A DNA stretch of 23,867 nucleotides. Source: CAWDLX01 sp046728155 (GTDB lineage Bacteria > Actinomycetota > Actinomycetes > Mycobacteriales > Micromonosporaceae). Shown piece after piece: positions 14,413 to 21,818 of the stretch (positions within the stretch are counted from its first letter, which is position 1; each line of letters begins with the position of its first letter). The stretch is from contig JBKPDY010000035.1 in the NCBI GenBank assembly GCA_046728155.1, positions 1 to 23,867 of the forward strand, read 5' to 3'. A program made the position numbers and the translations under genes. The notes beneath the pieces were generated by a model. That model did no database searches. It saw only the letters and a list, made by a program, of their open reading frames with translations, and was not told where the DNA came from.

Positions 14413-15618
14413 TCACCGCGCCTGAGCATCCGTCGCGGCAGCCGGGATCGTGATAGTGACGGTAAGGCCCCCGCCCTCGATGGGTACCCCGGTCGCGTCG
14501 CCGCCGTGGGCCCGGGCTACCGCCCGAACTATGGACAACCCAAGGCCCGCGCCTTGTTTTCCAGCCTGGCGCTCGCCACCCAGACGGCGGAACGGCTCGA
14601 AGATCACGCCAGCCTCGTACGGGGCGACCGGCGGACCGCTGCTGCTCACGGCGACCGTGGCGTTAGCAGCGTCCCGTACCGTCGAGACCGAGAGCCATCC
14701 GTCGGGCACGTTGTGCCGTACCGCGTTGTCGATCAGGTTGTGCACCATCCGCTCCAGCAGAACCGGATCCCCTAGTACAGGCGCGGTGTCCCGCGGGGCC
14801 GCACGCACCTCGAGTCCACACACGTCTGTTTGCTCAAGCACGTGCTCGACCACGTCGGCCAGGTCCACGGGTCGTTTCTCGGTCAGCTCGTTCTCGGTCT
14901 CAGCGAGGGTCAGCAGGCCTTCGATGAGCCGCTCGTTGCGTACGTTCACCGCGAGCAACGTGTCGGCGAGCTGCCGGAGCTCCGGCGCCGCATCAGGCCG
15001 GGTCGCCGCGACCTCGAGCAGCGCCCGGTTGATTGCCAACGGCGTGCGCAACTCGTGGGAGGCGTTGGCCACGAAGCGGCGTTGACCGTCGAATGCTCGA
15101 TCCAACCGGTCGAGCATGTCGTCGAACGTGTCGGCGAGCTGTTTGAGCTCGTCGCTCGGCCCGCGCAGACCGATCCGTTCGTGCAGTCGGCTGTGCGTGC
15201 TCCCGGCCGCGGCCACGCGGTTGGCGGTCGCCGTGATCTGGCCGATCGGATGCAAAGCTCGCCCGGCGATCACCCAGCCGGAGCCGAGCGCCGCCGCGCC
15301 CACGACGCCCAAGGCGATCCCGCCCTGGGTCAGGAAGGTACTCAACGTCGCGGACTGGAATTGCTCCTGCTGCTCCCGGATCACCTGCGCGAGCTGGTCG
15401 ATGCCGACGACCCGACCGTCGGACAGCTGAACGCGCTGCATGCCGGTACCCGGATCGATGCCGGCCTTGCCGCCCAGGATCGGGTCCGCTTTGCCGGGAA
15501 TCCCGGCGACGCTCTGCGCCACGAGCAGGTAGGTGATGCCGAGCAGCAGTGCCCCGGCGACCAGGAACAGGCCACCGTACAAGAGCGTCAGCCGAAGCCG
15601 GATCGTCATTCGTCTCAT
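14413..15618 (-). CDS. Sensor histidine kinase
   Basis: The 401-residue protein has a transmembrane helix at about 10-34, an extracytoplasmic loop of about 60 residues (35-95), a second helix at about 97-119, a HAMP segment (120-172), and a HisKA dimer domain with SHELRTPLA (phosphoacceptor H188). The HATPase domain has N-box NLIDNAVRHN (294-303) and G2 box KQGAGLGLSIV (354-364). The G1 box reads VSSSGPPV (about 324-331), with serine where the classical DxGxG aspartate sits; related actinobacterial kinases show similar changes. Its ATG overlaps the response-regulator stop in ATGA. The pair is divergent from the lipoprotein/ABC exporter operon, so it probably senses envelope stress or a compound and controls that exporter. 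Confidence 0.93.
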   Translation of the reverse strand: MRRMTIRLRLTLLYGGLFLVAGALLLGITYLLVAQSVAGIPGKADPILGGKAGIDPGTGMQRVQLSDGRVVGIDQLAQVIREQQEQFQSATLSTFLTQGGIALGVVGAAALGSGWVIAGRALHPIGQITATANRVAAAGSTHSRLHERIGLRGPSDELKQLADTFDDMLDRLDRAFDGQRRFVANASHELRTPLAINRALLEVAATRPDAAPELRQLADTLLAVNVRNERLIEGLLTLAETENELTEKRPVDLADVVEHVLEQTDVCGLEVRAAPRDTAPVLGDPVLLERMVHNLIDNAVRHNVPDGWLSVSTVRDAANATVAVSSSGPPVAPYEAGVIFEPFRRLGGERQAGKQGAGLGLSIVRAVARAHGGDATGVPIEGGGLTVTITIPAAATDAQAR

Positions 15619-16271
15619 GGGATCCGATACCCCACTCCCGGAACCGTCTCGATCACTGGGGGATCACCCAGCTTGCGGCGCAGCTTCATCAGGGTCACCC
15701 GTACCACGTTGGTGAATGGGTCGATGTTCTCGTCCCAGGCCCGTTCCAGAAGCTGCTCCGCGGAGACCACCGTTCCCGCGGCCTTCAGCAGCTCGGCGAG
15801 CAACGCGAACTCCTTGCGGGACAGGGGTACGAACCGGCCATCGCGGTAGACCTGGCGACGGGCCGGATCCAGCTCGATGCCGGCCTGCGACAGAATCGGT
15901 GGATCAGCCGGCCGCGACCGGCGGACCAGGGCGTGCACCCGGGCCGACAGTTCGACGAACGCGAACGGCTTCGGCAGATAGTCATCGGCGCCCAGCTGCA
16001 GGCCGGCCACCCGGTCGCGCACGGAACCCGAGGCGGTCAGCATCAGGATCCGGGTGGGTGCACCGGATTCGACCAGCGCCTGACATACCTCGTCGCCGGG
16101 CACGCCAGGTAGGTCGCGGTCGAGCACGAGCACGTCGTACTCGTTGATGCCCAGTCGTTCCAACGCGGCGTCGCCGTCGTACGCGACATCGACGGCGAAC
16201 GCCTCGCGTCGAAGCCACTCCGCGACCGCGTCCGCGATGAGCGGCTCGTCCTCAACCACCAGTACCCGCAC
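15615..16271 (-). CDS. OmpR/PhoB-family response regulator
   Basis: The 218-residue protein has an N-terminal receiver domain: acidic pair E7/D8 (VVEDEP), phosphoacceptor D51 (VLDRDLPG), T79 (MLTAS) and K101 (PKPF). A C-terminal winged-helix domain follows (about 125-218), ending in VVRVTLMKLRRKLGDPPVIE and TVPGVGYRIP, which is diagnostic for the OmpR/PhoB class. Start is GTG 16271; no clear ribosome site precedes it, so a leaderless message is possible. It is cotranscribed with the kinase. The 106-bp divergent region towards the lipoprotein gene contains an imperfect palindrome that may be its binding site. Confidence 0.94.
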   Translation of the reverse strand: MRVLVVEDEPLIADAVAEWLRREAFAVDVAYDGDAALERLGINEYDVLVLDRDLPGVPGDEVCQALVESGAPTRILMLTASGSVRDRVAGLQLGADDYLPKPFAFVELSARVHALVRRSRPADPPILSQAGIELDPARRQVYRDGRFVPLSRKEFALLAELLKAAGTVVSAEQLLERAWDENIDPFTNVVRVTLMKLRRKLGDPPVIETVPGVGYRIP

Positions 16272-16296
16272 GGGTCAACTATGGCGCGTCCGGCCA

Positions 16297-16323
16297 TAAC
16301 CGAAACGTAAAGGTTTGCGGTTA
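16297..16323. promoter_or_regulatory. Imperfect palindrome in divergent RR/exporter promoter region
   Basis: TAACCGAAAC (16297-16306) pairs with GTTTGCGGTTA (16313-16323), apart from one bulged base, around a 6-nt loop. The right arm also contains adjacent GGTTTGC and GGTTACG half-repeats. The location suggests binding by the response regulator; this is inference. Confidence 0.4.
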
Positions 16324-16377
16324 CGCCGCCTTGACGGCCGGGCGGCTGTACTGGGCGCGACCTGAAAGGAGTTGGTC

Positions 16378-16938
16378 GTGAACCATTACCATCCGCTGTG
16401 GCGCCGGGCCGTCGTGGCCTGGGCCGTCCCCGTACTCTTGACGCTCCTGGCCACCACGGTCGCGTGCTCCAACGGCTCCGATGGGCCGGGCATCGCCACC
16501 GCGATCGGCGCCACCGCAACTCCGAGCCCGACCGTGTCCCTTTCGGCCGCGGATCGGATGCGCCAGTTCGCCCAATGCATGCGCGAGCACGGCATCGATG
16601 TCGGGGATCCCAGCGGCAACCAAGGCAGAGTCGAGCTGCGAGCAGTTGACAAGAGCCGGGCCAACGCCGCGCTGCGGGCGTGCCAGTCACTTCTGCCCGG
16701 CGGATCCCTCTCCGGGCCGTTGACGCAGGAGCAGTCGGACCAGATGCGGCACTTCACCCAATGTCTACGCGACCACGGCCTCGACGTCGCCGACCCCGAC
16801 CCCAACGGCGGCGGGATCCTGATCTCGCCCGGACCCGGCGTGAGCAAGACCGACCCCCGCGTTCAGGACGCACTCTCCGCGTGCCAGAACCTGATGCCAG
16901 GAGCCTCGAGCGGCGGCAAGCCGGGCGGTGGCGCATGA
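16378..16938 (+). CDS. Lipoprotein with duplicated two-cysteine module
   Basis: The 186-residue product starts at GTG 16378, with AAAGGAG 6 nt upstream. An N-terminal signal (WRRAVVAWAVPVLLTLLATT) ends in a lipobox-like TVAC, so C30 is probably lipidated and the protein held on the outer face of the membrane. The mature part has two copies of one module: MRQFAQCMREHGIDVGDP with ALRACQSLLPG (about 61-107), and MRHFTQCLRDHGLDVADP with ALSACQNLMPG (about 123-174). Each copy has two cysteines (C67/C102 and C129/C169) that could form a disulfide. Similar modules are common in actinobacterial lipoproteins next to MacAB-like exporters, but the function is unsettled. The stop overlaps the next gene in ATGA. 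Confidence 0.88.
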   Translation: MNHYHPLWRRAVVAWAVPVLLTLLATTVACSNGSDGPGIATAIGATATPSPTVSLSAADRMRQFAQCMREHGIDVGDPSGNQGRVELRAVDKSRANAALRACQSLLPGGSLSGPLTQEQSDQMRHFTQCLRDHGLDVADPDPNGGGILISPGPGVSKTDPRVQDALSACQNLMPGASSGGKPGGGA

Positions 16939-17984
16939 AGCGAACAGTCATCATCGCCGCCGCAGCCGTGCTGCTGGTCGCCGCCGGCGTCACGGCCGCG
17001 GTCGGCTTCGGGGGCCAGGATCCGACCACGGGGGCAACCGTGCGGGCAGCGCCCGCAACCACCACGGTCACTAGGAGCACCCTGACCCAGACCGAGCAGG
17101 TGAACGGCACGCTCGGTTACGGCGCAGCGAGGACGATCTCCGCCCACGGCGGCACGATCACCTGGCTCCCGGCCGCCGGCGTGACGATTGCACGCGGCGG
17201 GACGGTCTACGCAGTCGACCAGGTGAAGGTCGCATTGATCTACGGCGGGCTCCCGCTGTACCGGCCGCTGTCGCCGGGCGTAGAGGGCGCCGACGTCCAT
17301 GAGGTCGAGGCCAACCTCAAGGCCCTCGGATACGGCGGATTCACCGTCGACGGCACGTACACGTCGGCCACCGCGAGCGCGGTCCGGAGTTTGCAGGACG
17401 ACCTCGGCGCCACCAAGACAGGGGTAGTGAACCCCGGCGACGTCGTCGTCGCACCGGCGGCGATCCGGGTCGCGTCGCTGCGCGCGGCGCTCGGCGACCA
17501 GGCCGGCGGACCCGTGCTGGATGCCACCGGCACGGTACGCGCGGTCAGCGTCGCCTTGGATGTCTCGCTGCAAAGCCTCGTACATCGGGGTGTGTCCGCA
17601 ACGGTCACCTTGCCGGATGGCCGCAGCGTCGCCGGGACCGTCACGTCGGTCGGCACCGTCGCGACCGCGGGCGACAACGCCAACGGGCAGTCGGGCCAGT
17701 CCACCATCGATGTCACGATCTCCGTCTCCGACCAGCGGGCGTTGGGGTCGCTCGACGGGGCGCCCGTGGACGTGAGCCTGGTTTCGGCAACGGCCGAGAA
17801 CGTGCTCTCCGTTCCGGTGCAAGCGCTGGTCGCATTGGCCGAGGGCGGGTACGGCGTGCAGGTCGTCACCGGTTCGACCAGTCACTACGTCGCCGTGACG
17901 ACCGGGATGTTCGCCGGCGGTCGGGTCCAGATCACCGGTGATCGGATCACCGAAGGCACGGTCGTGGGGGTGCCCAGTGACTGA
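16935..17984 (+). CDS. MacA/HlyD-like periplasmic adaptor with peptidoglycan-binding domain
   Basis: The 349-residue protein has an N-terminal membrane helix (about 4-24). A PG_binding_1 domain follows at about 115-170 (GADVHEVEANLKALGYGGFT, VDGTYTSATASAVRSLQDDL). Beta-rich adaptor segments lie in the C-terminal half (VSVALDVSLQSLVHRGVSAT, VLSVPVQALVALAEGGYGVQ, GRVQITGDRITEGTVVGVPS), as in actinobacterial efflux adaptors. In monoderm cells such proteins probably link the ABC transporter to the cell wall. The coiled-coil hairpin of proteobacterial MacA seems to be replaced by the peptidoglycan-binding domain. ATG 16935 overlaps the lipoprotein stop; its own stop overlaps the ATPase GTG by 8 nt. 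Confidence 0.9.
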   Translation: MKRTVIIAAAAVLLVAAGVTAAVGFGGQDPTTGATVRAAPATTTVTRSTLTQTEQVNGTLGYGAARTISAHGGTITWLPAAGVTIARGGTVYAVDQVKVALIYGGLPLYRPLSPGVEGADVHEVEANLKALGYGGFTVDGTYTSATASAVRSLQDDLGATKTGVVNPGDVVVAPAAIRVASLRAALGDQAGGPVLDATGTVRAVSVALDVSLQSLVHRGVSATVTLPDGRSVAGTVTSVGTVATAGDNANGQSGQSTIDVTISVSDQRALGSLDGAPVDVSLVSATAENVLSVPVQALVALAEGGYGVQVVTGSTSHYVAVTTGMFAGGRVQITGDRITEGTVVGVPSD

Positions 17985-18657
17985 GCCGATCGTGACTCTC
18001 GAAGGGGTCGGCAAGACCTATCCCGGCGGCGTACGGGCCGTGGACAACGCGTACCTGTCGGTCAGGTACGGCGAGCTGGTGGGAATCGTCGGACCGTCGG
18101 GGTCGGGCAAGTCGACGATGCTGCACCTGATCGGAGTCCTGGACCGGCCCACCACCGGCCGCGTCAGCGTCGCCGGGTACGAGCTGGGCGGCCTGTCGGA
18201 CCGGCAATGCTCGGCGCTGCGCGGCCGGACCATCGGATTCGTATTCCAACAGTTCCATCTGGCCGCTGGGGTGAGCGCCATCGACAACGTAGCCGATGGT
18301 CTGCTCTACTGCGGCGTCAGTTACCGCGACCGGCGACGGCGAGCCGTCGCAGCGCTCGAGCGGGTCGGTCTGGCAGACCGGCTGCACCACCGTTCGCACC
18401 AGCTCTCCGGCGGCGAGCGGCAGCGGGTGGCTGTCGCGCGGGCGGTTGTCGGCGAGCCGGCGCTGCTGCTGGCCGACGAGCCGACCGGCAACCTCGACTC
18501 CGCCACCGGCGCCCAGGTGATCGCGTTGCTGCGGGACCTCCACGCGACCGGTACGACCGTCGTGGTCATCACCCACGACCAGGACGTCGCAAGGGAAATG
18601 ACGCGGCGGGTCGAAATGCGCGACGGGCACATCGTCCGGGATGGGGCCACGTCATGA
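17977..18657 (+). CDS. ABC transporter ATP-binding protein, LolD/MacB type
   Basis: The 226-residue ATPase has all motifs in order: Walker A GPSGSGKST (39-47), Q-loop FVFQQFHL (Q91/Q92), signature LSGGERQR (143-150), Walker B LLLADEPTGNLDS (163-175) and H-loop ITHDQD (H200). The FQQFHL and EPTGNLDS signatures place it in the LolD/MacB/FtsE-like group that works with FtsX-type permeases. The length is normal. GTG 17977 is preceded by GGGGG at 7 nt. Its stop overlaps the permease ATG in ATGA, so the ATPase and permease are made together. Confidence 0.95.
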   Translation: MTEPIVTLEGVGKTYPGGVRAVDNAYLSVRYGELVGIVGPSGSGKSTMLHLIGVLDRPTTGRVSVAGYELGGLSDRQCSALRGRTIGFVFQQFHLAAGVSAIDNVADGLLYCGVSYRDRRRRAVAALERVGLADRLHHRSHQLSGGERQRVAVARAVVGEPALLLADEPTGNLDSATGAQVIALLRDLHATGTTVVVITHDQDVAREMTRRVEMRDGHIVRDGATS

Positions 18658-19871
18658 TCGCCGGACCTCGGTCGGGCGGCCTGCGACCAGCCCGACTCGC
18701 GCCGACGGACGTCGTCCGGGTCGGCGCCGCCGGCCTGCGGACGCGCCCACTGCGGGTTGCCCTATCCGCGCTCGGGATCGCCCTCGGCATCGCCGCGATG
18801 ATCGCCGTGGTCGGTGTGGCGAGTTCCAGCCAGGAGCGGGTCAACCGGCAGCTCGCGGCGCTCGGCACCAACCTGCTGCGAGTGGCTCCCGGCCATACCC
18901 TCTTCGGTCAGAACTCTCACCTGCCGATGGAGTCGATTGGCATGATCGCCCGGATCGGTCCGGTGACCTCGGTGACCGCCACCGGTTCGCTGGCCGGAGT
19001 TCACGTGTACCGCAACGACAAGATTTCGAAGCTGCGAAGCGGGAGCATCGAGGTGGTCGCGACCCGTACCGACCTTCTGAGCACCGTGGGCGCGACGATG
19101 GCGACCGGGGTATGGCTCAACGGCGCCACCGCGACCTACCCGGCGGTGGTTCTCGGCCACGACGCGGCGGACCGGTTGGGCGTAACGGAGCCGGGGCTCG
19201 ACACCCAGGTGTGGCTCGGTAACCACTGGTTCACCGTGATCGGTGTACTCGACCCGGTGCCGCTCGCTCCGGAACTGGACTCGTCCGCGCTCATCGGCTG
19301 GCCGGTCGCGCAGTCCAGGCTTGCCTTCGACGGATATCCCACGACGGTCTACACCCGGGCCCGTACCGACGCCGTGACCGCCGTGCAAGCGGTGCTCGCC
19401 GCCACCGCGAACCCCGAGCACCCGAACGAGGTCGACGTGTCGCGCCCCTCGGATGCACTGGCCGCGCAGAGCGCCATCAACGCCACACTGCGGGCCCTGC
19501 TGCTGGGACTGGGTGGCGTAGCCCTACTCGTGGGCGGCGTCGGAGTAGCCAACACCATGGTGATCTCCGTGCTGGAACGGCGGGCGGAGATTGGACTGCG
19601 ACGCTCGCTCGGTGCGACCCGGAACCAGATCCGGGTGCAGTTTCTCGCCGAGTCACTTCTGCTGTCTCTGCTGGGCGGCGCCGGCGGGGTGTTACTCGGC
19701 ATCGCGGTGACCACAGGCTATGCGACGTACCTGGGTTGGCCCTCGGTGGTCCCCGCCTGGGCGTCGCTAGGTGGGTTGGGGGTCACGCTCGTCGTCGGCT
19801 CCGTGGCCGGACTGTACCCGGCGTGGCGGGCGGCGCGACTATCCCCGACCGAGGCGTTGGCCGCGCCCTGA
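18654..19871 (+). CDS. MacB/FtsX-type ABC transporter permease
   Basis: The 405-residue protein fits the MacB_PCD plus FtsX layout: a first membrane helix (about 33-56: VALSALGIALGIAAMIAVVG), a long extracytoplasmic domain (about 60-275), then three helices near the C-terminus (LLLGLGGVALLVGGVGVANT; SLLLSLLGGAGGVLLGIAVT; LGGLGVTLVVGSVAGLYPAW). The conserved LERRAEIGLRRSLGATRNQI segment between helices 2 and 3, and the ending PAWRAARLSPTEALA, are family signatures. It pairs with the preceding ATPase and adaptor to form a mechanotransmission-type exporter, whose substrate (antibiotic, peptide or lipid) is not known. It is the last gene of the operon and is followed by a long hairpin. Confidence 0.95.
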   Translation: MIAGPRSGGLRPARLAPTDVVRVGAAGLRTRPLRVALSALGIALGIAAMIAVVGVASSSQERVNRQLAALGTNLLRVAPGHTLFGQNSHLPMESIGMIARIGPVTSVTATGSLAGVHVYRNDKISKLRSGSIEVVATRTDLLSTVGATMATGVWLNGATATYPAVVLGHDAADRLGVTEPGLDTQVWLGNHWFTVIGVLDPVPLAPELDSSALIGWPVAQSRLAFDGYPTTVYTRARTDAVTAVQAVLAATANPEHPNEVDVSRPSDALAAQSAINATLRALLLGLGGVALLVGGVGVANTMVISVLERRAEIGLRRSLGATRNQIRVQFLAESLLLSLLGGAGGVLLGIAVTTGYATYLGWPSVVPAWASLGGLGVTLVVGSVAGLYPAWRAARLSPTEALAAP

Positions 19872-19921
19872 CCCGTACGCGCAAGAATCACCGACCAGAA
19901 CGGGTACGAGCCAGCGCCCAA

Positions 19922-19981
19922 GATCCAACAGAATATCGGATCGGTGCAGCCCGCTGCATGTCGGCGATATTCTGTTGGATC
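19922..19981. terminator. 60-nt hairpin with perfect 16-bp arms
   Basis: GATCCAACAGAATATC (19922-19937) is exactly inverted as GATATTCTGTTGGATC (19966-19981). Inside the 28-nt loop a second stem, TGCAG-CCCG-CTGCA, can form. It lies between the convergent stops of the permease and the small hypothetical gene, so it may be a bidirectional terminator. The AT-rich arms are unlike the GC-rich hairpin at 7075, so a palindromic mobile-element relic is the alternative. Confidence 0.6.
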
Positions 19982-20008
19982 AAGGCGGCCCTTTGCGGCG
20001 ACGGCCGC

Positions 20009-20353
20009 CTACCAACGGCCGACGGTCACTGCGCCCTCGGGACCGGTCAGCGTAATCGTGAGCGGGTGTGCGGAAAGCGTGACTGTCCGATCAGGACCGT
20101 CGGTGGCGCCGCGGAGCACATCCGCTTCCGTCGGCCTGAGTCCCGCGGTGGCAACGCCGGCGGCAGCTGCGATCGTTGCGCAGGCCCGGATGTACCGCGT
20201 GCCGGCCGGGGTGGCCACGGTCAGCCCACCGGACGCGAAGGAGAGCGTTGCCGGCGATCCCTTGACTCCCAGAGCACGGTGCAGCTCGCTGCAGGGTAGT
20301 TCGATCGCGACCTGTGCCGGGCGAGGTCGACGCTGATTCTCGTCCCGCGACAT
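20009..20353 (-). CDS. Small protein of unknown function
   Basis: The 114-residue product is not recognised. Support for its being real: a strong ribosome site (GGAGAGGAGAG, ending 6 nt before ATG 20353), strong G/C bias at third codon positions, and a tidy place between a convergent hairpin and a divergent amidohydrolase. The N-terminus is charged (MSRDENQRRPRPAQ). The rest alternates short hydrophobic and Thr/Val-rich stretches (ATLSFASGGLTVATPAGTRY, TVTLSAHPLTITLTGPEGAV), which suggests a small beta-rich fold. No signal peptide or cysteine cluster is visible. No function is proposed. Confidence 0.65.
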   Translation of the reverse strand: MSRDENQRRPRPAQVAIELPCSELHRALGVKGSPATLSFASGGLTVATPAGTRYIRACATIAAAAGVATAGLRPTEADVLRGATDGPDRTVTLSAHPLTITLTGPEGAVTVGRW

Positions 20354-20495
20354 GGGTCTCTCCTCTCCGGGGTCGTCAGTCCTATGTAGACTCGTTAGCC
20401 TGACGGCGGCTCATGCCTGTCTTACGACCGAACCGGTGGTCGGGTTCAGTGTCGGGCGTTGTCGTAGCCATGGTCCCCGGCTAAGGTCGGACCCC

Positions 20496-21716
20496 ATGAC
20501 ACGCACTGTGATCGCGGGGGGTCAGGTCTTCGACGGTACGGGCGCGAATATTGCTGCCGCCGATGTCGCCGTCGAGGACGGCCGGATCGTGGCCGTGGGC
20601 ACCGGCCTGGACGGCGATGACGTGGTCGACGCCACCGGTGCGACGGTTGTGCCGGGGCTGTTCGACTGTCATACGCACGTGATGATGTCCGGTGTCGACC
20701 TGCTCAAGTACCTCAGCACGCCATTCTCGCTGCCGTTCTTCGAAGCCGTGGGAAATCTGCGTACGACGATCGAGTGTGGCATCACGTCCGTCCGCGACGC
20801 CGGTGGCGCGGACCTCGGCGTCGCGGAGGCGGTGCGGCGGGGCCTGGTCGTCGGTCCGCGCATGCAGATCTCCGTCACGCCGCTGTCGCAGACCGGAGGT
20901 CACGGCGACGGCTGGCTGGCGTGCGGCCTCTCCCTCAATCTCGAGTATCCGGGCATGCCGTCGGGGATCGTCGACGGTCCGGACGAGGCTCGGCGGAAGA
21001 TTCGGGAGGTTATCCGGGCCGGTGCCGACGTTATCAAGATCATGACGTCGGGTGGTGTGTTGTCGCCGCGTGACGATCCGCGGCACGGCCACTTCCGCGA
21101 CGACGAGATCGCGGTCATGGTGGCCGAGGCGAGCGCCGCTGGTCTGTACGTGATGTCACACGCCCAGGCCGCCGAAGGCATCAAGGCGGCCGTACGCAAC
21201 GGAGTCCGTTCCATCGAGCACGGGATCTACCTCGACGACGAGGGCATCGAGTTGATGCTCGCCCGGGGCGCCTGGCTCGTGCCGACACTCGTGGCGCCCC
21301 GCGCCGTGCTGGCCATCGCCGACGCGGGCGGCAGACTGTTGCCGGAGTCGGTGGCGAAGGCTCGGATGGTGCTCGACGTGCACACCGATGCGGTGCGGCG
21401 TGCCATCACCGCCGGGGTGAAGGTCGCGATGGGCACCGACTCCGGTGTCGGGCCACACGGCAACAACCTCGATGAGCTGCGCCTGATGGTCGAGTGCGGA
21501 ATGACGCCACTCGAGGCGCTGCACGCCGCCACCGGATCCGCCGCCGAGCTCTGCGGAGTCGCCGACGAACTCGGCACCATCGAGGTCGGCAAGCGCGCCG
21601 ACTTGACCCTCTTCACCGGTGACGTGAGCGACCTCGTCGTCAAGGGTGGACAGGCGATGCGCGAGGCGGTCAGCCAGGTGTGGATCGGCGGCCGCGTAGT
21701 CCATCGAAGCGCATGA
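20496..21716 (+). CDS. Amidohydrolase-family metal-dependent hydrolase
   Basis: The 406-residue protein is an amidohydrolase-superfamily TIM barrel of the imidazolonepropionase/prolidase-like (Xaa-Arg dipeptidase-like) group. Metal ligands seen are HxH in FDCHTHVMM (H59, H61), probable carbamylated lysine K181 (DVIKIMTSGGV), H222 (VMSHAQA), H242 (SIEHGIYLDDEG) and D315 (AMGTDSGVGPHG). The barrel is flanked by the usual beta-sandwich parts (residues 1-50, and about 360-406 with GTIEVGKRADLTLF). The substrate may be a dipeptide with an N-acyl or basic side, but related enzymes also hydrolyse organophosphates and lactams. ATG 20496 is chosen because the family begins there; an in-frame extension to 20352 lacks homologous features and would fill the divergent promoter. 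Only a weak AAGG precedes it. It appears monocistronic. Confidence 0.92.
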   Translation: MTRTVIAGGQVFDGTGANIAAADVAVEDGRIVAVGTGLDGDDVVDATGATVVPGLFDCHTHVMMSGVDLLKYLSTPFSLPFFEAVGNLRTTIECGITSVRDAGGADLGVAEAVRRGLVVGPRMQISVTPLSQTGGHGDGWLACGLSLNLEYPGMPSGIVDGPDEARRKIREVIRAGADVIKIMTSGGVLSPRDDPRHGHFRDDEIAVMVAEASAAGLYVMSHAQAAEGIKAAVRNGVRSIEHGIYLDDEGIELMLARGAWLVPTLVAPRAVLAIADAGGRLLPESVAKARMVLDVHTDAVRRAITAGVKVAMGTDSGVGPHGNNLDELRLMVECGMTPLEALHAATGSAAELCGVADELGTIEVGKRADLTLFTGDVSDLVVKGGQAMREAVSQVWIGGRVVHRSA

Positions 21717-21818
21717 CGCTCACGTTGGATGAGCCGGCCACCCCGTACCGCGTCGCCGAATCCGGCTGATCTCATCGCACATCGAAATCACCTTCGACTG
21801 CGTCGGCGGAAGGCGAAC

